Shown: piece by piece, positions 33,427 to 41,363 of the stretch
How the letters are laid out: the number at the start of each line of letters is the position of its first letter
How positions within the stretch are numbered: position 1 is the stretch's first letter
DNA from: Lachnospiraceae bacterium
GTDB taxonomy: Bacteria; Bacillota; Clostridia; Lachnospirales; Lachnospiraceae
DNA: 64,000 nt
Reading direction: 5' to 3'
NCBI GenBank assembly: GCA_910575775.1
Contig: CAJTEY010000005.1
Coordinates: 62,001 to 126,000, forward strand
Program-made: the position numbers and the translations under genes
Notes under the pieces: model-generated
The model's database searches: none
What the model saw: the letters and a program-made list of their open reading frames with translations, nothing else
Told to the model about the DNA's origin: nothing

Positions 33427-34501
33427 GAAAACCTGCATACCATTGGCATATATACGGGAGCGGATTGCCCCGATCGCTTTATATATTGTGGAGGCGCTTA
33501 TCTTTTTGATGATAGCTGCGCTCTATGGCTACGAAGGTGTGTTTGCCAATATGATTTATGCCCTGGGGATTGCGGCCTTCTTTGGCGGCTGCTATTTTTT
33601 GTCGGATTATGGCAGATACCGGGAGAAGTACAAGACGTTGTCGAGACTTTTTGCGGCGGAGGAGAGAAGTGACGCGCTTCCCGGGACGTCATCCGGCATG
33701 GAACAGGCGTACCAGCAGATCATCGCAGCGCAGGAGGCGGAGAAAAGGGCGCTTGTCACGCAGCTTGACAAGAAGCAGCGTAACATGGCGGACTATTATA
33801 CGATGTGGACGCACCAGATCAAGGTACCGCTCTCGGCAATGGATCTTCTTTTACAGAATGCGGGCGAAAAGGCAGGCAGCAGTGTGGAAGAGGATGCGGA
33901 CGATGGCGGGGATCTGCGGACGGCAAGGAAGCTGCGGGAGGAAGTGTTCAAAACGGGCCAGTATGTGGACATGGCTCTCCACTATGCCAGAATGGAGAGC
34001 ATTTCCGCAGATCTTTCTTTTGAAAGGCTTGACGTGGACGCACTGGTAAAGAAAGCGCTGAAAAAATTCTGGCTTCTTTTCAGCGGCGCGGGGCTCAATC
34101 TGCAATTGGAAGCGAGTCACGCATATGTGGTCACGGACGGCAAGTGGTTTTCCTTTGTGATCGAACAGATTCTGTCCAATGCGCTTAAGTACACGAAAGA
34201 GGGCGGCATCTCTATTTACGGGGCGGATGAAAATGGCAGACCTGCCAGGGAGGAATGCAGTTATCTCGTGATAGAGGATACGGGCATCGGGATCGAGGAG
34301 AGCGATCTGCCCCGCATTTTTGAGCGGGGATTTACAGGATATAACGGACGTCTGGGCAATCAGTCTACGGGCATCGGCCTGTATCTGTGCAGGCAGATCA
34401 TGGACAGACTCGGGCTTTCCATCCGAGTGGAGTCGAAGCGCGGCGAGGGGACAAAGGCACTTTTGGGGATTGCGCAGGAGGCGGTTCTTACAAAAATGTA
34501 A
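33419..34501 (+). CDS. Bce-type intramembrane-sensing histidine kinase
   Basis: A 360-residue kinase with two closely spaced membrane helices (about 18-65), no large extracellular domain, and MWTHQIKVPLSAMD, the BceS/GraS-type phospho-His motif. HATPase boxes: EQILSNALKYT, DTGIGIEESDLP and GIGLYLC. Kinases of this kind sense peptide antibiotics through the partner ABC transporter. The last codons include the BceR-like palindrome at 34488-34501. Confidence 0.93.
   Translation: MDKKTCIPLAYIRERIAPIALYIVEALIFLMIAALYGYEGVFANMIYALGIAAFFGGCYFLSDYGRYREKYKTLSRLFAAEERSDALPGTSSGMEQAYQQIIAAQEAEKRALVTQLDKKQRNMADYYTMWTHQIKVPLSAMDLLLQNAGEKAGSSVEEDADDGGDLRTARKLREEVFKTGQYVDMALHYARMESISADLSFERLDVDALVKKALKKFWLLFSGAGLNLQLEASHAYVVTDGKWFSFVIEQILSNALKYTKEGGISIYGADENGRPAREECSYLVIEDTGIGIEESDLPRIFERGFTGYNGRLGNQSTGIGLYLCRQIMDRLGLSIRVESKRGEGTKALLGIAQEAVLTKM
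34488..34501. promoter_or_regulatory. Candidate Bce-type regulator operator
   Basis: TTACA-AAAA-TGTAA is an exact palindrome matching the TNACA-N4-TGTAA pattern known for BceR-like regulators. It overlaps the kinase stop codon. A second half-site in AAATGTAAG (34514-34522) lies 20 bp downstream. Confidence 0.65.
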
Positions 34502-34511
34502 GTTACGACAG

Positions 34512-34551
34512 GGAAATGTAAGCCGGACACATGGCAGCGCATTTCCTTTTT
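34512..34551 (+). terminator. Terminator-like hairpin between kinase and transporter genes
   Basis: GGAAATG (34512-34518) pairs with CATTTCC (34540-34546), with an inner GCC / GGC, followed by TTTTT. It would uncouple the regulator and transporter transcripts, or act as an attenuator. Confidence 0.55.
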
Positions 34552-34583
34552 GCTTATCCTAAAGGAAAGGAAGGAGGACGAAG

Positions 34584-35288
34584 ATGTCACTGTTAACCGT
34601 AAAAAACGTAAAGAAAATATATACCACCCGCTTTGGCGCAGTCAAGGTGCAGGCGTTAAACGACGTGAACTTTTCTGTGGAAGAAGGGGAATATGTGGCC
34701 ATCATGGGGGAGTCCGGATCGGGAAAGACCACGCTCTTAAACATTCTGGCCTCCCTGGATACGGCCACCAGCGGGCAGGTGCTGTTAAACGGGCAGGAGC
34801 TTTCCAAGGTCAGCCAGAAAGACCTGTGCGCATTCAGACGGGATCACCTGGGTTTCGTCTTTCAGGACTTCAACCTGCTTGACACTATGTCCCTGCGGGA
34901 TAATATTTTTCTGCCGCTTGTGCTGGCGGGGGTGTCTTACCGGGAGATGGAGGAGCGGCTTGCGCCCCTTTCGGACAAACTGGCGATCACGGATCTTTTG
35001 GACAAATATCCCTACGAAGTGTCGGGCGGACAGAAACAGCGCGCGGCGGTCTGTCGGGCACTGATCACAAGGCCGGATATCGTGCTGGCGGACGAGCCCA
35101 CAGGCGCGCTGGATTCCCGCGCGTCCGGGAAACTTCTGAAACTGTTCGGGGAAATTAACGGGGAGGGGCAGACCGTTCTCATGGTGACCCACAGCATTCA
35201 GGCGGCGGCCCATGCGGGGCGTGTGCTCTTCATCAAGGACGGCTGCGTGTTTCACCAGATCTACCGGGGGGGAGCGGAGTCGGGATGA
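34584..35288 (+). CDS. Bce-type ABC transporter ATPase, frameshifted near the end
   Basis: A 234-residue ATPase of the peptide-antibiotic resistance transporter: Walker A GESGSGKTT, VFQDFNLLD, signature VSGGQKQR, Walker B VLADEPTGALD and an H-loop MVTHS. The frame ends just after QIYRG because of a run of seven Gs (35266-35272). With six Gs the frame continues as GERSRDEMYRMISDTLTVIQ to a TAG at 35374-35376, matching the C-terminal tail of BceA-like proteins. The gene may be phase-variable, slippage-read, or affected by a sequencing error. Confidence 0.92.
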   Translation: MSLLTVKNVKKIYTTRFGAVKVQALNDVNFSVEEGEYVAIMGESGSGKTTLLNILASLDTATSGQVLLNGQELSKVSQKDLCAFRRDHLGFVFQDFNLLDTMSLRDNIFLPLVLAGVSYREMEERLAPLSDKLAITDLLDKYPYEVSGGQKQRAAVCRALITRPDIVLADEPTGALDSRASGKLLKLFGEINGEGQTVLMVTHSIQAAAHAGRVLFIKDGCVFHQIYRGGAESG

Positions 35289-35402
35289 AATGTACCGCAT
35301 GATATCGGACACGCTGACGGTGATACAGGCACAGCAGGGCAATGGCGATGAGATGGCGGCTTCGGGTCGGATGTAGAAGGGAATGGGAGGTGCGCGAAAC
35401 GA

Positions 35403-37409
35403 ATGAATAAACTAAAATTACTGCCAGTGATGGCTTACAGAGGGGTGAAGCAGAATAAGCTGGTCTACCGGCCTTATCTCATGGCGTGCTTTTTTTCCGT
35501 GTTCAGCTATTACCTGTTTTCTTCCCTTCTGCACAACGATCTGATGGAGAGACTGCCGAAGGCGGCCTACGCGTGGCTGATGCTCACCTTGGGAAAAGGG
35601 CTGCTTTCCATTATTCTGCTTCTGTTTCTGCTCTATGCGGGCAGCTTTTTGCAGAAGCGGCGGAGGCGGGAACTGGGGCTTTACAGTCTTCTTGGACTGG
35701 AACGGAAGCATATCGGCATCATGCTTTTCTGGGAAAACACAGGGCTTTATCTGGTCAGCGTATCGGCTGGGATTGTACTTGGGTTTGTGCTGAATAAGCT
35801 GATGTTTCTCCTTCTGCTTCGCATGTCGCGGCTGGATGTGGAGGCGGCGTTTTACTTTTCCGCAGATGCAGTAATGGAGACACTGCGGTACTTTGCGATT
35901 GTATTTCTATGTGTCTATATCAAAAGTATCTGGAGCTTTTACCGTATGAAACCGACTGAACTGCTGGCCGAGAGCAGGAAGGGGGAGAAGGAGCTTAAGC
36001 GGATCTGGCTGTGGACTGCGGCGGGCGTGCTTTTTTTGGTGTGCGGTTATTATATTTCCGTCACCAGCAGGCTGGACAGCATGATTTTTACAGATTTTTT
36101 TCTGGCGGTATTTCTGGTGGTGCTTGGCACCTATTTCCTGTTTACTTCGGGAAGCGTGGCTTTCCTGCGGTTTTTGAAGAAAAGGAAAAATATTTACTAC
36201 AGGCCGTCCAATCAGGTGACGATTTCCGGTATGTTGTACCGCATGAAGAAGAATGCAGCCGGACTGTCCAATATCTGTATTTTTTCCACCATGCTTCTGA
36301 TTACATTGACATGTACGGTCACTTTGTGGACGGGAATGGATCAGGTTGTCTGTTACGACTATCCCTATGATGTGGCGGCATCCTATTCGGAGAACAGTAA
36401 CGTGATGGAAAGGGCGCGTGAGAAGGCGCAGGCTCTTTCGGAAAAATACGGACAGAGAGCAGCGCGGCTGGACTGTTATAACAGCATGAAGCTTACCTGC
36501 GGCAGACAGCAGGGAAGCAACGCGTTTACCATTGCATCAGATATGGAATTTGCTGACCAGTATGCGGTCACGCTGATAACGCTGGCGGATTATAACCGGC
36601 TGGAGGGACAGGACAAAAGTCTGGAGGAGGATGAAGTGCTTCTGTACTCCACAGGACCGGCGTTCGGATCTGACAGCGTAAATTTTATGGGCGTGGAGGC
36701 GGCCGTCAAGGAGGAGCCGGAGCGGATTTATCCTTTTCCGCAGGCCAAAAACAGGATGTTTAGTTTTACCGCCCAATATGTGATTGTGGTGAAGGATCAG
36801 CAGGCATTTGAGAGGTTTGTGACGGCGTGGGCTGAGGCGAACGGTGTGACCGATCTGGAAGGCTTTTTACACAGCGGCGTGCGGCATTTGAATCTGCTGC
36901 TTGACGGGAAGGAGACGGAGCGGGACGCCTATATCGAAGAGTGGTCGGTGTGGTGTCAGGGACAGCAGGACTTTCTGAAGATCGAGAACGGTCTGGATGG
37001 AAGGGATATGGACCGCTCCATGAATGGCGGCCTGCTCTTTATTGGTATGGTCTTCGGTCTGCTGTTTTTTATGTGCCTTCTGCTCATCATGTACTTTAAG
37101 CAGGTCTCGGAAGGGTATGAGGACCAGGACAGCTTTGGAATCATGCGGAAGGTGGGCATGAGTGAAGCGGAAATCCGGGGAACGATTCGCAGGCAGATCC
37201 TGCTGGTGTTTTTCCTGCCCCTTGCTGGCGCACTTTTGCACACGACGGCAGGGCTTGTGATGGTCAACTGCCTTCTGGCAGCATTACGGTTTTTCGATAC
37301 CGGGCTGTTGATCCGCTGCTGTGCGGGCGTGGCGGCGGCTGTGGCGGTTCTTTACGGGGGGAGCTATGTGATGACGGCGAAGACGTATTATCGGATTGTG
37401 GGGAAGTGA
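35403..37409 (+). CDS. Bce-type ABC transporter permease
   Basis: A 668-residue FtsX-family permease with about ten membrane segments (first near 24-45, last three near 540-660) and a large extracellular domain (about 310-520) between helices 7 and 8, as in BceB. RRRELGLYSLLGL and QDSFGIMRKVGMSEAEIRGTIRRQ are the coupling segments to the ATPase. The transporter both confers resistance to, and reports, cell-wall-active peptides. The ATG is 25 bp after the reconstructed bceA end. Confidence 0.92.
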   Translation: MNKLKLLPVMAYRGVKQNKLVYRPYLMACFFSVFSYYLFSSLLHNDLMERLPKAAYAWLMLTLGKGLLSIILLLFLLYAGSFLQKRRRRELGLYSLLGLERKHIGIMLFWENTGLYLVSVSAGIVLGFVLNKLMFLLLLRMSRLDVEAAFYFSADAVMETLRYFAIVFLCVYIKSIWSFYRMKPTELLAESRKGEKELKRIWLWTAAGVLFLVCGYYISVTSRLDSMIFTDFFLAVFLVVLGTYFLFTSGSVAFLRFLKKRKNIYYRPSNQVTISGMLYRMKKNAAGLSNICIFSTMLLITLTCTVTLWTGMDQVVCYDYPYDVAASYSENSNVMERAREKAQALSEKYGQRAARLDCYNSMKLTCGRQQGSNAFTIASDMEFADQYAVTLITLADYNRLEGQDKSLEEDEVLLYSTGPAFGSDSVNFMGVEAAVKEEPERIYPFPQAKNRMFSFTAQYVIVVKDQQAFERFVTAWAEANGVTDLEGFLHSGVRHLNLLLDGKETERDAYIEEWSVWCQGQQDFLKIENGLDGRDMDRSMNGGLLFIGMVFGLLFFMCLLLIMYFKQVSEGYEDQDSFGIMRKVGMSEAEIRGTIRRQILLVFFLPLAGALLHTTAGLVMVNCLLAALRFFDTGLLIRCCAGVAAAVAVLYGGSYVMTAKTYYRIVGK

Positions 37410-37416
37410 GGAAAGG

Positions 37417-37450
37417 ATGCTCTGTCAGTTTGGCAGGGCATTTCCTTTTT
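37417..37450 (+). terminator. Terminator of the Bce operon
   Basis: ATGCTCTG (37417-37424) pairs with CAGGGCAT (37434-37441), with one G-U, followed by TTCCTTTTT. The 15 bases GCATTTCCTTTTTGC also occur in the hairpin before bceA. Confidence 0.75.
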
Positions 37451-37554
37451 GCACATTTTAATTTCACACTTCTAAGGGTTAATTTAATCATTTCCAACTA
37501 TATGACTAAACAGCGGCAAACTGCTTTGTACATAAAATTTATTAGAGAAAAGCC

Positions 37555-37592
37555 AAAAGAGCATTTACGCACAAGTTTGTAAATGCTCTTTT
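37555..37592. terminator. Perfect 14-bp hairpin, bidirectional terminator candidate
   Basis: AAAAGAGCATTTAC (37555-37568) and GTAAATGCTCTTTT (37579-37592) pair fully. A/T-runs on both sides allow termination in either direction. It isolates the AAA/protease pair from the Bce operon. Confidence 0.65.
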
Positions 37593-37605
37593 GATTTCGG
37601 ATTGT

Positions 37606-37644
37606 TGTCCCAATATTGACAAATATGTCCCAAAGTGTTATAAC
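37606..37644 (+). promoter_or_regulatory. Strong sigma-A promoter with direct repeats before the AAA gene
   Basis: TTGACA (37616-37621), exactly 17 bp, TATAAC (37639-37644). TGTCCCAA occurs at 37606-37613 and 37626-37633, 20 bp apart: one just upstream of the -35 box and one in the spacer, where a bound protein would block polymerase. Confidence 0.75.
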
Positions 37645-37681
37645 TAAGGCATAGAGAAAAATGTGAGGGAGAGTGCGTATC

Positions 37682-38731
37682 ATGAAGAAAAAAAATGTGA
37701 TAAGCTTAATAAAATATTATACGGAAAAGAATGATGCGGGCTTTCGGAATGAAGCTTATGAGATCGCTAAAGGATTTGATGCTTCTGGAGATTATCAGCT
37801 TTCAGAGTATATTATGTCCTTATTGTCCAATGTGAATACGTTTGTACCGCAGATGTCGGAGAATGATTCACCCTTTTTTGAAAAAATTGGTGGGAAGGAA
37901 GATATGCTATTACTTCCAGATGTAATTACCAGTGATTTATTGGGCGTAGTAAATGCAATTGAACATCATATTGGAATTAATAAGTTTTTGTTTCAGGGGG
38001 CACCAGGAACAGGGAAAACGGAGGCAGTTAAGCAACTTGCACGAATATTGAATAGAGAAGTTTTTATGGTGGACTTTTCGGCAGTGATTGATAGTAAGCT
38101 GGGACAGACACAAAAGAATTTATCTATGTTGTTCAAGGAAATAAATAGTTTCGTTCAACCGAATAAGGTAATAGTTATGTTTGATGAAATCGATGCCTTG
38201 GCTTTAGACCGAACGAATCAGAATGATCTGCGGGAAATGGGACGAGCAACTTCTGCTATGTTGAAGGGATTTGACCGAATGAATGAAAATGTAGTTTTAG
38301 TTGCTACAACTAATCTGTATAAGTATTTTGATAAAGCGCTAATCAGAAGATTTGATTCAGTCATTGATTTTGATAGATATACGAGGGAAGATCTTCTTTC
38401 GATTGCAGAGAAGATGTTAGATCAATATCTTGATAAATTAAAACTGGCTAATAGAGATATCCGTTTGTTCCGTAAAATAATGAAACTAATGCCACAGATA
38501 CCATATCCTGGGGAATTGAAAAATATGATTAAAACGTCGGTTGCATTTAGCAATCCACGTGATGGTATGGACTATTTCAGAAGACTTTACTATGCAGTTT
38601 GTAATGAAAAACCGGAAGATTTAAAAAAACTTCAAAGCCAGAAATTTACAGTTAGAGAAATAGAAATTCTGGTTGGAAGATCAAAAAGCAGTGTTGCAAG
38701 AGATTTGAAAGAAGGTGCAATGAATGAATAA
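37682..38731 (+). CDS. AAA+ ATPase paired with a subtilisin-like protease
   Basis: A 349-residue AAA+ protein. An N-terminal helical part (1-80) precedes Walker A GAPGTGKT (106-113), Walker B VIVMFDEID (163-171), sensor 1 VATTN (207-211) and the arginine-finger region IRRFD (221-225). The last 30 residues (FTVREIEILVGRSKSSVARDL) look like a helix-turn-helix, which could bind the repeats in its own promoter. The AT-rich composition differs from neighbours. The ATG at 37682 is chosen over a GTG 9 bp earlier because of spacing from GGGAG. It overlaps the protease gene by 8 bp; the two probably form one module, function unproven. Confidence 0.88.
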   Translation: MKKKNVISLIKYYTEKNDAGFRNEAYEIAKGFDASGDYQLSEYIMSLLSNVNTFVPQMSENDSPFFEKIGGKEDMLLLPDVITSDLLGVVNAIEHHIGINKFLFQGAPGTGKTEAVKQLARILNREVFMVDFSAVIDSKLGQTQKNLSMLFKEINSFVQPNKVIVMFDEIDALALDRTNQNDLREMGRATSAMLKGFDRMNENVVLVATTNLYKYFDKALIRRFDSVIDFDRYTREDLLSIAEKMLDQYLDKLKLANRDIRLFRKIMKLMPQIPYPGELKNMIKTSVAFSNPRDGMDYFRRLYYAVCNEKPEDLKKLQSQKFTVREIEILVGRSKSSVARDLKEGAMNE

Positions 38732-40994
38732 CATTTTACAATTAAAAGGAAGATTTGAACAAAGACCTAATAGCTCCAAACCGGGATCTCCGAAACTTCC
38801 GAAGGGAAAAAGTGTGTCGTCGTTACATCTTATTGAATTATCTGAGCAATTGAAAAGAATTTTGCAATACTGGAAAACAAATACAGATATTAGTGGTGCC
38901 CTGGTTAGCGTACACTATACACATATTGTTGCAAAGAGTAATAGATTGAAGATTTTGCTGTCTGAGAATAGTAAATCTCCTGCGGAATCTATTAGAGGAG
39001 TTAAGTTTATCTGGGAACCAGACGAGGATGGTAAAGAGATACAAAAACATGTATTTACCCATTATGTTTCGCTTAAAGCGATTGAAAAAGCAATCGGAGT
39101 TTTGAGTGAAACAATATCTGTTATTGAAAAATATTTTAATGGTATTATTACTAGCGAGGAAACGGAAAAAATCGCAGGGACACCGGCGGATAGATTTAGC
39201 GAATTTTCTAAATCCAATTTTTTAAACGCTGTGGTGGATGGATTTTACGTTGAAAGCTTTGATATTGATCGGGCTGCAGAAGAGATAACAGGAGAATCTA
39301 TTATAACAATTTTTCAGACCGGGATTGAAACGAAGAAATTGTTGTCAAAGTTTGGAATTCATATCGTAGACGAACGTATTATAGATGGCACTACATTAAG
39401 ACTTAATCCAGATGAAGCGAAATTGCTATATAATCGTGCTTCGTATCTGATTGCGATGAGTGTCACTGATTTTTCCCAGCTTACGAGAGACGAGGTGTTG
39501 GAGGATAAGGTGGAGCTCAGTAATGAAGAAAGCCTGATACCCCATCCGACCAACGAACCTGTAATAGGAGTTATTGATACACAATTTAATGAAAAGGTGT
39601 ATTTTCATGAGTGGGTGGAATATAGAAATTTACTTGATCCGAATATTCCATTGACTGCAAAAGATTATGAGCATGGGACAGAAGTAAGTTATATCATTGT
39701 AGATGGTCCGCAAGGTAATCCGGCACTTGATGATGGGTGTGGCAGATTCCGAGTACGTCATTTTGGTGTTGCAACACATAGAGGTTTCAGTTCATTTACC
39801 GTGTTAAAAATGATACGAAACATTGTTGCCTTAAACAGGGATATTAAAGTATGGAATTTATCATTGGGATCCAAGCTCGAAATCAAGCCTAGTTTTATTT
39901 CTCCAGAGGCAGCAGAACTCGACCGTATACAAAGTGAGTATGATGTTATTTTTGTTGTTGCAGGGACAAATATTCCGGATGGTGAAACAAAAAAGGATAT
40001 GAAAATTGGATCGCCAGCAGATTCACTGAATTCTCTGGTAGTCAATGCTGTAGACTTCAGAGGAAAATCAGCATCTTATACCAGAGTTGGTCCTGTATTA
40101 TCTTTTTTTCATAAGCCTGATATCAGTTATTATGGCGGAGACGGTTCCAACTATAAGGACAAAATGATTGTATGCCGTGATGATATGGGGGCTGCATATG
40201 TAAGCGGAACATCATTTGCAGCGCCGTGGATTTCAAGAAAACTGGCATATTTAATTCACATTATGGGACTGAGCAGAGAAGTTGCGAAAGCGTTATTGAT
40301 TGATGCTGCTGCGGGATGGAATAGGAAAGATGATGTTTCACATAGTATCGGTTATGGTGTTGTCCCAAAACATATTAATAATATTATGAAATCATCAAAT
40401 GATGAGATACGTTTTATTTTGACTGGCGCATCAGAGGAATATGAGACATATACATATAACCTGCCAGTACCGATTGTAGATAATGCACATCCATTTTATG
40501 CAAGAGCAACGTTAGTATATTTCCCACAGTGTGATCGTAATCAGGGAGTTGATTATACAAGTACCGAAATGGATATACATTTTGGCAGAGTTGTTGTCGA
40601 AAACAGACAAGCTAGAATAAAATCAATAGATAATAACCAGCAATCGGAAGATAAGTTGATTACCATTTATGAAGAAGATGCAAGAAAAATGTATCGGAAA
40701 TGGGATAATATCAAGCATATTAGTGAAGAAATTAAAGAAAGAAGAATTCCAAGGAAAGCATATGATTCTGGCCTTTGGGGGCTTAAGATAAATACGAAAG
40801 AACGTTTACAGAGAAGAAAAGAACCACTTCAATTTGGAGTGGTTGTAACATTGAAGGAAATGAATGGTGTAAATCGTATTGACGATTTTATCAAAATGTG
40901 TATGGCGCGTGGCTGGCTGGTTAATCAGTTAGATATTGAGAACCAGTTGGATGTATATGCGAAGGCAGAAGAAGATATAGCATTCGAACAATAA
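38724..40994 (+). CDS. Subtilisin-like serine protease (S8) of the AAA pair
   Basis: A 756-residue protein without signal peptide, so probably cytoplasmic. The N-terminal 275 residues match no domain I recognise. The S8 domain has an intact triad: Asp285 in IGVIDTQF, His317 in YEHGTEVS and Ser497 in SGTSFAAP, with Asn416 in VVAGTN for the oxyanion hole. A C-terminal beta-rich region (about 560-755) follows. A cytosolic protease encoded with an AAA+ ATPase suggests a regulated, possibly toxic activity, as in defence or stress modules; this is inference. Base composition is AT-rich like its partner. Confidence 0.9.
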   Translation: MNNILQLKGRFEQRPNSSKPGSPKLPKGKSVSSLHLIELSEQLKRILQYWKTNTDISGALVSVHYTHIVAKSNRLKILLSENSKSPAESIRGVKFIWEPDEDGKEIQKHVFTHYVSLKAIEKAIGVLSETISVIEKYFNGIITSEETEKIAGTPADRFSEFSKSNFLNAVVDGFYVESFDIDRAAEEITGESIITIFQTGIETKKLLSKFGIHIVDERIIDGTTLRLNPDEAKLLYNRASYLIAMSVTDFSQLTRDEVLEDKVELSNEESLIPHPTNEPVIGVIDTQFNEKVYFHEWVEYRNLLDPNIPLTAKDYEHGTEVSYIIVDGPQGNPALDDGCGRFRVRHFGVATHRGFSSFTVLKMIRNIVALNRDIKVWNLSLGSKLEIKPSFISPEAAELDRIQSEYDVIFVVAGTNIPDGETKKDMKIGSPADSLNSLVVNAVDFRGKSASYTRVGPVLSFFHKPDISYYGGDGSNYKDKMIVCRDDMGAAYVSGTSFAAPWISRKLAYLIHIMGLSREVAKALLIDAAAGWNRKDDVSHSIGYGVVPKHINNIMKSSNDEIRFILTGASEEYETYTYNLPVPIVDNAHPFYARATLVYFPQCDRNQGVDYTSTEMDIHFGRVVVENRQARIKSIDNNQQSEDKLITIYEEDARKMYRKWDNIKHISEEIKERRIPRKAYDSGLWGLKINTKERLQRRKEPLQFGVVVTLKEMNGVNRIDDFIKMCMARGWLVNQLDIENQLDVYAKAEEDIAFEQ

Positions 40995-41180
40995 TGGAGA
41001 AAAATATTTTCACAGTGATAAACACATTAATCTGTGGGCTGATTGTTGCTTTTAAGGACCTATGGACTGCCAGATCCGCATGAGGGTCATACCCAGTATG
41101 CGCGTATTTTTCTTTCCATAGATCAGTTCGAACCGTTTTTTCATGCGTTTGAAGACAAGAGTATGACCCAGAAGCATATC
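40995..41180 (+). pseudogene. Unidentified gene fragment before the IS element
   Basis: A frame of about 45 codons running from near 41045 into the IS end reads LLLLRTYGLPDPHEGHTQYA and onward to FEPFFHAFEDKSMTQKHI. It has no start and is closed by a TGA formed at the IS boundary (41181-41183). The D-x-H...Y-A-R...F-x-x-F spacing weakly resembles the C-terminal end of M13 peptidases. It is probably a gene truncated by insertion or deletion. Confidence 0.35.
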
Positions 41181-41363
41181 TGAATATTCTAACGCTTCGG
41201 AGCCACCGTTTTATCGCTTGAGAGCCATTTGATTTTGGTATTCTAATGCTTGAGAGCCACCACAACATCTAGTGGTCTTTGATATTTGATTTTATATAGG
41301 ATCTCCTATAGATTTTGATAGAAAGCCTGGTGCTTTTAATAAATCTATAGGAGGTCTTTTATT

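Noticed and set aside
41010..41180. A tRNA or attachment site at the left edge of the IS21
   Set aside because: No cloverleaf could be traced; the stretch instead reads as a truncated protein-coding fragment.
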